DNA from: Pseudomonadota bacterium
GTDB taxonomy: Bacteria; Pseudomonadota; Alphaproteobacteria; UBA9655
Length of the DNA stretch: 39,985 bases
Reading direction: 5' to 3'
Assembly: GCA_018242065.1 (NCBI GenBank)
Contig: JAFECQ010000006.1
Span: 185,860 to 225,844, forward strand
In this document: positions 25,646-33,120 of the stretch, in pieces
Position numbering within the stretch: the stretch's first letter is position 1
Layout of the letters: every line of letters starts with the position of its first letter
Made by a program: the position numbers and the translations under genes
Notes under the pieces: model-generated
What the model was told of the DNA's origin: nothing
The model's input: the letters and a program-made list of their open reading frames with translations, nothing else
Databases searched by the model: none

Positions 25646-28600
25646 TCATAGGGTTTTCCCTATGATGACAGCGATAGCCCATGCTTGGTCTTGAGGAAAT
25701 AACTTATCCCAGCCTTTAAATCCATTACTTGTGAGAAGGTATTGAGCAATTTGTTCATCAGATGCCTTATTTCCGGAAGCTTTAATGGCGCGATAAGCAG
25801 CTGGGTAATCTTGCTTATTTACAAGCTCTTCTAAAGCTTTTCCTTCCGCTTCTCCTATAATCCAAGAAGCAACCCACACTTGATTATCAGGGAACAAGCT
25901 ATCCCAGACTTTAAATCCGTTGCTCTCCAAAAGGAACTTTATAACATCTTCATCAGAGGCTTTATTCCCTGAAGCTCTAATGGAACGATAAGCAGTTGGA
26001 TAATCTTTAAGGCTTAAAATATCGACTAATGTTTTTCTTTCTGCTCCTCTTAGGGTTATGTTAATGACCCATTCTAGATTGTCAGGAAATAAGTCATCCC
26101 ATTCTTTGAATCCATTGCTTTTCAAAAGAAACTTTATAACGTCTTCATCAGAGGCTTTATTCCCTGAAGCCCTGATAGAACGGTAAGCTGCGGCGTAATC
26201 TTTTTTGCTGATGAATTCTAGCAATTCCTGTTTTTCAGCTGCTCTTAAGACTAAACCAACGACCCACGCAGGCGTTCCTGGGGAGAGTTTCTCCCATCCT
26301 TTATATCCATTGCTTGTCAAAAGATACTTTACGACTTCTTCATCAGAAGCCTTATTTCCCGATGCTCTTATGGAACGATAAGCAGCCGGATAATCCTTGA
26401 GAATCAGAAATTTTATTAATGCTCTTCTTTCCTCTTCTCTTACAATCTTAGCTACAGCCCAACCTCTTGGGCCGGGAGATAACTTATCTAAATTTTTATA
26501 TCCATTAGTCCTGAGAAGAAAGTCTACGATCTCTGCATCAGAACTTGGATTTCCAGATGCTTTAATTGAACGGAGAGCAGCTGGGTAATCTTGAAGGTCT
26601 AGAAACGCTTCTAAGGTTCGTCCTTCTGCTTCATGTGTGATTTTAGAAACAACCCATATTTTATCGCACGCTGGCAAGCCATCCCACTCTTTAAATCCGT
26701 TGCTTTCTAAAAGAAACCTTACAATTTCTTCATCCGAAGCTGTGTTTCCTGGAGCTTTAATGGAGAGATATGCTTGAGGATAATCTTTTTCTTTTAAAAA
26801 CCTTTTTAGCCCACTTTTTTCTGCTTCTTCGATGACCTTTGTAACTACCCAGGCTTGACTAGCAAGTGAAAGCCTATCCCAACCTGTATATCCGTTGCTT
26901 TCCAGAAGAAATCTTACAAGTTCTTCGTCAGAAGCTGTGTTGCCTGATGTTCTAATAGAGCGGTAAGCAAGGGGGTAATTCTGCTTACTTAAAAATTCAT
27001 TTAGATCACTTCTTTCTTTTCCTTCAACAACGGCAGCAACCGTTTTTGTTTTCTCTTCATGGCCGAGCGCGCTCCATCCTTTATCTTTAAGAAGAAAACC
27101 AGCAAGCTCTTCATCCGAGGCCCCATTTCCAATGCTTCTCAAATGTTTAAAAGCACGAGAGACAGGCTCAAGGTCCGCTCTTTTTTGCATAAGGGATTGA
27201 GTGTTTTCAACGTCCAAAACCCCACAGCCAAAAATATCAGGTGGAAGAAACTCGGCTAACCCTAAATAGGTTTTTCGGGCCCCTTCACGAAGAAATTGAA
27301 AAACTTCTTTGATGCTCATGGTAAAATATTGTTTCTTTAATCGAGCAGCCACTCCCGTCACCATGGCTGTAGGCAACGATGTACCTTGAGAAACTTCTTC
27401 TCCCTTTTCACGCGTTGAAGGCACATGGATTTGGGATGCGGGTGCAGAAAGGGTAATCGAGGATGCAAAAACCGGCATATTCCCATCAGTATATTTGACT
27501 TCTTTTCCGTCAAACGTGTACTGGGTTCCCGTAACAAAAAGCAGATGCCCATCCATTTCAGCCATGGCAAATTCTGCGAGGCTCTTATGGAAAGGGGATT
27601 CAGTAAAGGGTATGTTCCCGTTGCCTGCCGCAACGATAATGCCAATACCTTGCCGTTTTGCACGGCGGAGGGCTGCCTTAAAAGGCTCAGAAATAGGAGT
27701 CAAAAGGCCTACGGAAAGATTGACAAAATGCACATTATTTCGGCACGCTTCCTCAATCCCTGTCGCGCAATCCTTTGAGTCAAATGTAACGTCATGGTGG
27801 TAGAGAAACCCTTCTTGAGGACAAGCATCTGCTATAAGATGACAGAGAGCATTTGCATGGTCTGTCTTACGCACCCATTCCACATAAGCTGGATATTCAG
27901 GCATCGTACCGTCTGGAAGTTCCAACAAAGTTTCTTCTGTCAGCGCCCAGCCTAAAGGTTCCGGATCCAGAGCAACATCATTCACTTGCACATATACGAT
28001 GTCTTTTGTTGCGGACATTGTTTTAGACATCCGTATAATCTGGGAAAAATCCACCACAGACCGTTTCTTGCCAGCAACCATTTTGGATTCATAGAGCGGG
28101 CTCAGAGGACCTTCCGGGAAAGTCAGATCGAGGGTACTGGGGGAAGACTTCAGAAGTGGCCAAGGTTCAGGAAGATAGGAAGAACCAAAACCAAGCTTAG
28201 GGTTAAACTTGCCATAGCTTCCTCCTTTACTTCCTCTGCCTCCACCTCCGCCTCTCCCTTCATATTTATGCTGTAATTTATGCAAATCCTTATCTTGTAA
28301 ATGAGAGTCCTTATACCCGAACCCATCTTTAGCAGCCTTTCCTCGATCATGAGCTAATTCTTTATTTGGAGGGACTCGTATGGTCTTATGCTCAGTTAGC
28401 TGGCCATTGCGTCCTGTTTTTTTACTTTTTCTTGCAATTTGGTTTTGCTCTTGTTTTATCCATCCTCTGTCTGCCGAACTGACTTTAGGATCTTTTGCTA
28501 ATTCTTTAAGCCTCTGCTGCTTGCCTCTTCTTCCTTTTCTTTTGTGGTCTTTACATTGAAAAACCTTTTTTGCTCCCTCCTTGACAGACTTTAAAGCCTT

Positions 28601-29014
28601 CCCAAATCCCCCTCCTCCAAGTCCAGGAGCCTGCATCACAATCTTGCATCCCCCATCTTCAAACTGTTTTAAGAAAAAAGTATGGGCGCTCATAAATTGA
28701 ATAAGGCTTTCTTGAGGAAGCTTCCAAGGAAAAGCTGGTTGAAAAACGCTCTCAAGTTTTACGGGTTCTTTCCCTTTGTAATTGAGAAAAAACTGCTTTT
28801 TTATAGGATCAATAGAAAGGGACTCGACTTCTTCTAAAGCAGTAGGGACGACAAGCTTGTGAATTCCATTTGTGTGAGGGTTAGATGTTTTTCGGTATAC
28901 ATTTATAATGCGTGACTGAGGCTCATCTTGTGCGTCTTCAGGATTTGCAACACTCGCAAAGACTAAGAAAAATAATGAAAAAATGAACAAACCAAAAAAC
29001 TTTATGCGCTTCAT
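25646..29014 (-). CDS. Large secreted protein: polymorphic-toxin-like domain, subtilase-like domain and eight 65-residue repeats
   Basis: 1122 residues with a signal peptide (1 to about 23). Region 160-252 is basic and reads like a toxin module known from the C-termini of RHS-type polymorphic toxins: KDPKVSSADRGWIKQEQN, then PPNKELAHDRGKAAKDGFGY and LQDKDLHKLQHKYE. From memory I would place it near 'polymorphic toxin type 8'. A Gly-rich linker follows (253-276). Region 335-605 is a divergent S8 subtilase: Asp in VQVNDVALD (D346), His in KTDHANALC (H386), Asn in VAAGNGN (N465) and Ser in QGTSLPTAMVTG (S546). All triad positions are filled. Residues 616-1122 are eight repeats of about 65 residues. 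The toxin module sits before the protease, which is unusual. Immunity-like genes lie upstream on the same strand. Secretion or self-processing roles are inference. Confidence 0.75.
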   Translation of the reverse strand: MKRIKFFGLFIFSLFFLVFASVANPEDAQDEPQSRIINVYRKTSNPHTNGIHKLVVPTALEEVESLSIDPIKKQFFLNYKGKEPVKLESVFQPAFPWKLPQESLIQFMSAHTFFLKQFEDGGCKIVMQAPGLGGGGFGKALKSVKEGAKKVFQCKDHKRKGRRGKQQRLKELAKDPKVSSADRGWIKQEQNQIARKSKKTGRNGQLTEHKTIRVPPNKELAHDRGKAAKDGFGYKDSHLQDKDLHKLQHKYEGRGGGGGRGSKGGSYGKFNPKLGFGSSYLPEPWPLLKSSPSTLDLTFPEGPLSPLYESKMVAGKKRSVVDFSQIIRMSKTMSATKDIVYVQVNDVALDPEPLGWALTEETLLELPDGTMPEYPAYVEWVRKTDHANALCHLIADACPQEGFLYHHDVTFDSKDCATGIEEACRNNVHFVNLSVGLLTPISEPFKAALRRAKRQGIGIIVAAGNGNIPFTESPFHKSLAEFAMAEMDGHLLFVTGTQYTFDGKEVKYTDGNMPVFASSITLSAPASQIHVPSTREKGEEVSQGTSLPTAMVTGVAARLKKQYFTMSIKEVFQFLREGARKTYLGLAEFLPPDIFGCGVLDVENTQSLMQKRADLEPVSRAFKHLRSIGNGASDEELAGFLLKDKGWSALGHEEKTKTVAAVVEGKERSDLNEFLSKQNYPLAYRSIRTSGNTASDEELVRFLLESNGYTGWDRLSLASQAWVVTKVIEEAEKSGLKRFLKEKDYPQAYLSIKAPGNTASDEEIVRFLLESNGFKEWDGLPACDKIWVVSKITHEAEGRTLEAFLDLQDYPAALRSIKASGNPSSDAEIVDFLLRTNGYKNLDKLSPGPRGWAVAKIVREEERRALIKFLILKDYPAAYRSIRASGNKASDEEVVKYLLTSNGYKGWEKLSPGTPAWVVGLVLRAAEKQELLEFISKKDYAAAYRSIRASGNKASDEDVIKFLLKSNGFKEWDDLFPDNLEWVINITLRGAERKTLVDILSLKDYPTAYRSIRASGNKASDEDVIKFLLESNGFKVWDSLFPDNQVWVASWIIGEAEGKALEELVNKQDYPAAYRAIKASGNKASDEQIAQYLLTSNGFKGWDKLFPQDQAWAIAVIIGKTL
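25649..27169 (-). repeat. Eight tandem 195-bp coding repeats
   Basis: Residues 616-1122 of the large secreted protein. Each unit follows the pattern YPxAYRSIRASGNKASDE, then xxFLLxSNGxxxWDxL, then WVV, then a helix ending LxxFLxxKD. Internal units are 65 residues; the first (64) is the most diverged and the last (53) is cut short. The units nearest the 3' end are the most alike (ASGNKASDEDVIKFLL occurs twice without change), as expected if copies are added or homogenised there. Each unit looks helical, a solenoid-type scaffold. Confidence 0.9.
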
Positions 29015-29104
29015 AAAACCTCCCTTTTAATGAATGCTTAATTTAAGACGACTTAATCTAATATGATAAAAATGTCAAATTCCTTTTAGCTGATCAAAAT
29101 ATTT
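29004..29104 (-). repeat. Cassette-boundary repeat, copy A
   Basis: About 100 bases, roughly 90% identical to copy B (32534-32634, offset 3530). On the minus strand it holds the 3' end of a DUF4304-like gene (YFDQLKGI-stop), a TTGACA -35-like hexamer right at the stop codon (29078-29073), a GGGAGG ribosome binding site and the start codon of the next gene (here the large toxin-like protein). Confidence 0.88.
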
Positions 29105-29740
29105 TATACATCTTTTTTTTCGCCCCTCCACTAAATATCGAGAGGTTGCGGGAGTCATTTCTATATCTTTATCCCACATTTCCAACGCTTTATCTTTCCA
29201 TCCTTTATAAGCATAAAATTTTGCAAGAAAACCATAAATAGTATGCTTATAATATTGTCTTTCTGATCTTGGTAGTTTTTCGTCTTCCAAGGTGATCTGA
29301 ATAACAGCATCAAGAGAGTTAATCCGGTCAAACAGAGGAAGAATCTCTGTTTCAATTTCTTCTTTTACACCCTCTGCAAATTTGTGATCAAAATCAGCAG
29401 GATCTTTGTTTGTTAAGTAAATCATTTGATTCTTGTGGGAGGCAGGAGAGATATCGGTACCCATCAGATAGGCTCCTTTTATATTTTTACTAGCTCCCAT
29501 AAAAATGTCACACTCGATGAACTTAGGCTCTAAAGTAAAAATTCCCCAGCTAAAGCCAAAATCGTAAGACTCATCCGTATTAATCCATGGACGTGTAACG
29601 TACGGATAAATTTCAAAGAGAAGATCACCTTCCTGCTTGATATATTTTTGGCCTTTCTTTTTAAAGCCATGATCTTTGAGAAAGGAAAGGCTCTGTTTAG
29701 CAATCCACAGGTACCGTTGGCGTAAATCTTCTACTGACAT
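29075..29740 (-). CDS. DUF4304-like protein, possible immunity protein (copy A)
   Basis: A 221-residue cytosolic protein (no signal or membrane segment). The N-terminal half resembles DUF4304 (AKQSLSFLKDHGFKKKGQKYIKQEGDLLFEI, then FGFSWGIFTLEPKF). The C-terminal half is helical (AYKGWKDKALEMWDKDIEMT...RKKRCIKYFDQLKGI). DUF4304-type proteins often accompany toxin or immunity genes. A partial paralogue lies at 33121-33591, and a relic of its last nine codons at 32605-32634. It directly precedes the toxin-like gene, with the promoter repeat between them. A gggag site precedes the ATG. An immunity role is inferred only from position and family. Confidence 0.7.
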   Translation of the reverse strand: MSVEDLRQRYLWIAKQSLSFLKDHGFKKKGQKYIKQEGDLLFEIYPYVTRPWINTDESYDFGFSWGIFTLEPKFIECDIFMGASKNIKGAYLMGTDISPASHKNQMIYLTNKDPADFDHKFAEGVKEEIETEILPLFDRINSLDAVIQITLEDEKLPRSERQYYKHTIYGFLAKFYAYKGWKDKALEMWDKDIEMTPATSRYLVEGRKKRCIKYFDQLKGI

Positions 29741-29764
29741 GTCTCCCTTTCTTTATTGCACGTC

Positions 29765-30487
29765 TCACCCATAATCGTTGAGCGACTCAACTTTCGTTTT
29801 TGTAGGAAAAGGCTTCTGAGTTTCACACGCAGCAATGATGCAATAATAAGTCGAACGCTTTTTAATAAGGTAAGCAGCAACTTTATAGTAGCCAGGCTTG
29901 ACTGTTAGGATAGTATCTTCGTTAGCATCGTAATAATCAGATATTCTTAGTTGACCCGAGGTGCAAGAAATTACGCCTGATTCGAATGTAGAGGCTATCA
30001 CATGCTTTAAGTCATTTAAGGGTAATATTGGCTCTGGAAAATCCACTATATTAACTTCTACCGTCGTATCGTCGGCCGTAAAATAGAACGCCTCTTGATG
30101 GTTCATGCTCTTAATGAATTCATCATCAGGCAGATAAGCATTAAGCTCCTTTGTGGCATCAGCAATACAAATTACTCCCTGGGAATGATCTTTAAAAATT
30201 CTTTGCCGTAAAAGAACAAAAGGCTCTTTCCCCCCTATTTTTTTGAAGTATACGGCAAGCATATTGTTACGAATAACAGCATAATCATTTCCAAAACTGT
30301 GGATTGAGATCATATCAGCCAAAATTTTACTAAGACACAAAACTTGATCTGCTTCTAAGGATTCCCCAGCATCATGAAAGAGTTTAGCAGCTTGCCACCC
30401 TAACGTACGAAAGGCTTTTATTCTTTCGCGTACTGGTAATGTTTTTGCTTTATCCCATTGTTGAACGATACTTGTGTAATCATCCAT
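29765..30487 (-). CDS. Unrecognised cytosolic protein in the immunity-like cluster
   Basis: A 240-residue protein with no signal peptide. The N-terminal third is helical (VQQWDKAKTLPVRERIKAFR, LGWQAAKLFHDAGESLEAD). The C-terminal part looks like beta strands with FPEPILPLNDLKHVIA, then TSGQLRISDYYDANEDTILT and VKPGYYKVAAYLIKK. A terminal 'G-Y-Y-x-V' strand of this kind is common in immunity-type and calcium-binding beta domains, but I cannot name the family. The start is set at 30487 by an aggagaga site; the longer frame to 30589 would intrude on the neighbour's end. It is 24 bases before the DUF4304-like gene. Confidence 0.65.
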   Translation of the reverse strand: MDDYTSIVQQWDKAKTLPVRERIKAFRTLGWQAAKLFHDAGESLEADQVLCLSKILADMISIHSFGNDYAVIRNNMLAVYFKKIGGKEPFVLLRQRIFKDHSQGVICIADATKELNAYLPDDEFIKSMNHQEAFYFTADDTTVEVNIVDFPEPILPLNDLKHVIASTFESGVISCTSGQLRISDYYDANEDTILTVKPGYYKVAAYLIKKRSTYYCIIAACETQKPFPTKTKVESLNDYG

Positions 30488-30560
30488 ATTCTCTCTCCTT
30501 ATTTCATTCGATTTTATAAAAACTGCATTGATTTTATATTTATATTTAAATTTGAGAAAA

Positions 30561-30998
30561 TCACACAAAATCCCATTTATTTTTGGCAAATGCTAGGAGA
30601 GATTTGTCTTTTGTATGGATTGTATACCCTTCCTCTATATAATGACGAGCCGTTAACTTTCCTCCTTTAAAACCTAGATAGAGACTTACGCTGAGAGTAA
30701 AGAAACAGAGTAGAAGAGGAGTCAAGAAGTACAAAAAGAAACCTAAAGCATAGTCTGTAAGAGTTTCGTATCCCTCAAAATCAATTGGCTCCAATGCCCA
30801 ATTGATTGTTTCAAATCCTATCTCTACTGTATTAGAGAACATAAACGCGAGGCAAAAGGCCCCCCAGATGTTCATCTTTCTTAAAAAGAAAGGGAGCCCG
30901 CCAAGGAGAAAAAAACTCCAAAATGCACCCCAATCAAAGCCTGTAGTCGCCCAATAGATTGTCCCACCTGTCGGATTTTTAAAAGCAATTTTTGTCAT
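30561..30998 (-). CDS. DUF2628-like small membrane protein
   Basis: A 145-residue membrane protein with three hydrophobic segments (about WGAFWSFFLLGGLPFFL, MNIWGAFCLAFMFSN, and a long ALGFFLYFLTPLLLCFFTLSV). A cytosolic tail follows: GFKGGKLTARHYIEEGYTIH. The tail pattern 'G-x-x-G-x-x-L-x-x-R-x-x-x-E-x-G-Y' is typical of DUF2628 proteins, whose function is unknown. It sits within the minus-strand immunity-like cluster. A membrane immunity protein would fit a toxin acting at the envelope, but no evidence shows this. Confidence 0.65.
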   Translation of the reverse strand: MTKIAFKNPTGGTIYWATTGFDWGAFWSFFLLGGLPFFLRKMNIWGAFCLAFMFSNTVEIGFETINWALEPIDFEGYETLTDYALGFFLYFLTPLLLCFFTLSVSLYLGFKGGKLTARHYIEEGYTIHTKDKSLLAFAKNKWDFV

Positions 30999-31050
30999 TT
31001 TAAACTCTCGATTGAATTAGGCTAAGCCGATATATTAATTTTAAACATAA

Positions 31051-32544
31051 CTATTGATTCTCCCTGGGCCAGACAACATTTTCTTCATTTCCTTCGTATA
31101 TCGATATGCTTATGCGATCAATTTGATTGTTATCTGTTAGGACCTGTATAATGCCATCAATGTCTTTGAATTCTTTTATGACAGGACATAAAATGGACAT
31201 ACTCCCATTACCTCTTTGTCCATCAGCACAATACCCGAGACCTGTTTCGCTAAGATAATCATCCATTAAATCGATAATATCATATTGTTTTTCCAAATCG
31301 ACCAAAAAGCCAGGCCCAAAAGTATCAAACTTAATTATTAATGGTTTCAGGTCTTGATTGTTCCATTGAGTGTATCCCTGACACTCTACTTTCTCTAATT
31401 CGTTCTCAAGATGCGTCTCTCTTTCTTTTTTAGAGCGACACTTAATAATTTGTACCTCGTTTGATTCATTTATTTTGCCTTGATTGATGATTAAATTGAG
31501 ACCATCAAATCGCGCATTCCAATAAAGATGATCTTGCGCGGTTTTTTTATAATAGTTCAGAAAGGGCCCCAAGGAGTTTTTCAATTCTCGTTTTTTCTGA
31601 ATTTCTTTTTCTTCTTCTTGCAGGTTAATTTCTTGGAGCTCCCATCCTTCGTTTTTATAGGTTTGCTGTACGAGCTCTGTAATTTTTTCATATAAGGGGT
31701 GATCTTCCTCAACAGAAAATATTTCTAATTCATAGCGACCATCATCTCTTGCACGAAGTGTAAATGGAAAACCAGAAATGGATCGGTTTAAACCATGATA
31801 ATCTTTACAGAATTCAATAGCATGTATGAGTCCTTTATAATCTTCACTTCCAGTGATAATCAAAACTTCTCTATGCGGAATAAAGATGACAGGGTCACCT
31901 TCTATTTCTAGATCCCATAAAGGTTCCCCATCTAAAATTCGACTTGGATCATAGCCGTCTTTCCACATTGATCGCCACACGCCAGGGTGAATTTCTTCAT
32001 ATCCTTCGTGATTAACCGCTACCAAGTTTTGAATTGCATAATTAAAGGCTGTATCAAAATCGACTCCCCACGCCTCAAAATGCTCACTATTTGGCGTTAT
32101 GATTGATATTTCGGTTTCCAGAGAGATACAAATACCAACAAATTCATTTAGAAGACGGAATGGTATTTCACCATGTTTCTGGGTTGCGAGAAGATAGGAT
32201 CGTGATCGTAAGGTGGGCATAAGGATGGGGATAATTTCTTTAAAAGGGAGATCTTCAATATCTCCTCCTCTTCTCATCATAATTTTAAATTGTGTAAATG
32301 TTGTATTGATACTTTTAGCTTGATGTTCAGGAAGGCAAAGAGAAAGATCTTCATAGAGATTATCCATATAAAATGTGTGTTCTCCCCAATGAATATGATC
32401 TGTTTCTTGATTATAAAAGGGAGCTGGATATCGATCCACTTTTCTCATTTTTTTAAGAAGAAGATTAATAAAATCAGCCTTATTAAGAGGGATACGTCGA
32501 GTAAAAAGCTTCTTAAGCGATCTTAAAAATCCAATGTGCTTCAT
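31051..32544 (-). CDS. DUF1444-like protein with WGR-like segment
   Basis: A 497-residue cytosolic protein. Residues about 20-300 follow the DUF1444 (YtpQ) pattern: a late block FKEIIPILMPTLRSRSYLL, then LLNEFVGICISLETE, WGVDFDTAFNYAIQNL and PVIFIPHREVLIITGSED. Residues about 345-415 (LYWNARFDGLNLIINQGKIN, then KCRSKKERETHLENELEKVE and CQGYTQW) look like a WGR domain, a module in which a small beta sheet binds nucleic acid or protein. The C-terminal ~90 residues are unassigned. Its promoter, ribosome binding site and start codon lie in cassette-boundary repeat copy B, so it is controlled like the toxin-like gene. Confidence 0.65.
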   Translation of the reverse strand: MKHIGFLRSLKKLFTRRIPLNKADFINLLLKKMRKVDRYPAPFYNQETDHIHWGEHTFYMDNLYEDLSLCLPEHQAKSINTTFTQFKIMMRRGGDIEDLPFKEIIPILMPTLRSRSYLLATQKHGEIPFRLLNEFVGICISLETEISIITPNSEHFEAWGVDFDTAFNYAIQNLVAVNHEGYEEIHPGVWRSMWKDGYDPSRILDGEPLWDLEIEGDPVIFIPHREVLIITGSEDYKGLIHAIEFCKDYHGLNRSISGFPFTLRARDDGRYELEIFSVEEDHPLYEKITELVQQTYKNEGWELQEINLQEEEKEIQKKRELKNSLGPFLNYYKKTAQDHLYWNARFDGLNLIINQGKINESNEVQIIKCRSKKERETHLENELEKVECQGYTQWNNQDLKPLIIKFDTFGPGFLVDLEKQYDIIDLMDDYLSETGLGYCADGQRGNGSMSILCPVIKEFKDIDGIIQVLTDNNQIDRISISIYEGNEENVVWPRENQ

Positions 32545-32634
32545 AAAACCTCCCTTTTAATGAATGCTTAATTTAAGGCGACTTAAACTAATTTGATAAA
32601 AGTGTCAAATCCATTTTATCTGATCAAAATACTT
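32534..32634 (-). repeat. Cassette-boundary repeat, copy B
   Basis: Second copy of the block at 29004-29104. It carries TTGACA (32608-32603), GGGAGG and the ATG of the DUF1444-like gene, and the 3' relic of a DUF4304-like gene. A third, degraded copy of the gene-tail half of the block is at about 33130-33180 (AGCTGATCAAAATACTT). Confidence 0.88.
32605..32634 (-). pseudogene. Relic of the 3' end of a DUF4304-like gene
   Basis: Nine codons plus stop, KYFDQIKWI-stop, directly after the SUKH-like gene's stop codon. They match the end of the intact DUF4304-like protein (KYFDQLKGI-stop) at 29079. The rest of that gene copy is missing, with the SUKH-like gene in its place. Confidence 0.75.
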
Positions 32635-32636
32635 AT

Positions 32637-33095
32637 TTATAATTCTTGTACTTCTCTCAAAACTGTATGAATAAACTCTTTAAGGTTTAAATTTGTTTGA
32701 TTCAACCCCTCTGCATCTTGATACCAGATAGAGAAATTCTTCTTCTTAAAAACTGCACATTCCATGCCGCCAATATCTGCAAAAATTAGAAAGTCATTCA
32801 AAAAATTAGGATAGGCTTCTATATAATCATTAAGAAATTTAGTGGTATCTTTGATATTTGCTCGTTTAATTCCATCCCAGGTTTTTTTAATGTCCTTAGG
32901 ATCTTCAATCGGCAAGATGCTAAACCAATCACAAGAGAGTCCGTTGGTTAAACTATAAAACTCTTCCAATTCTGGCGGAAAAGGACTTAGTTCCTTTTTT
33001 GCTTCTTCAATTAATTCTCTTCTGGCAGGTGGCATTAAATCACAATCATATTCCTCTTGCCATTTTATGAGATCTTGATTTGTTACATGTATCAC
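32637..33095 (-). CDS. SUKH (SMI1/KNR4-like) protein, probable immunity protein
   Basis: A 152-residue protein of the SMI1/KNR4 (SUKH) superfamily, widely used as immunity proteins against polymorphic toxins. Visible family features are LSPFPPELEEFYSLTNGLSCDWFSILPIED, then FLIFADIGGMECAVF, and the closing LKEFIHTVLREV. The start is taken as the GTG at 33095, which has an aaggag site 9 bases before it. A longer open frame begins with TTG inside the neighbouring gene and has no such site. The 3' end abuts a relic of a DUF4304-like gene. Confidence 0.8.
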   Translation of the reverse strand: MIHVTNQDLIKWQEEYDCDLMPPARRELIEEAKKELSPFPPELEEFYSLTNGLSCDWFSILPIEDPKDIKKTWDGIKRANIKDTTKFLNDYIEAYPNFLNDFLIFADIGGMECAVFKKKNFSIWYQDAEGLNQTNLNLKEFIHTVLREVQEL

Positions 33096-33120
33096 TCGAT
33101 CGTTCTCCTTAATGAATTTT

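Noticed and set aside
25648..25665. CATAGGG-TTTT-CCCTATG hairpin at the end of the toxin-like gene as a terminator
   Set aside because: No T-run follows on either strand in the right orientation, and most of it lies inside the coding sequence.
25649..27169. Regular 195-base repeats as a possible CRISPR or satellite array
   Set aside because: The repeats keep one reading frame, vary at third positions and form protein units; no short direct repeats with unique spacers.
27425..27803. Plus-strand open frames inside the subtilase-like region
   Set aside because: They are antisense to a domain with conserved motifs and have no ribosome binding sites.
30488..30589. N-terminal extension of the unknown gene at 29765-30487
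   Set aside because: It would overlap the end of the upstream DUF2628-like gene, while the ATG at 30487 has a strong aggaga site.
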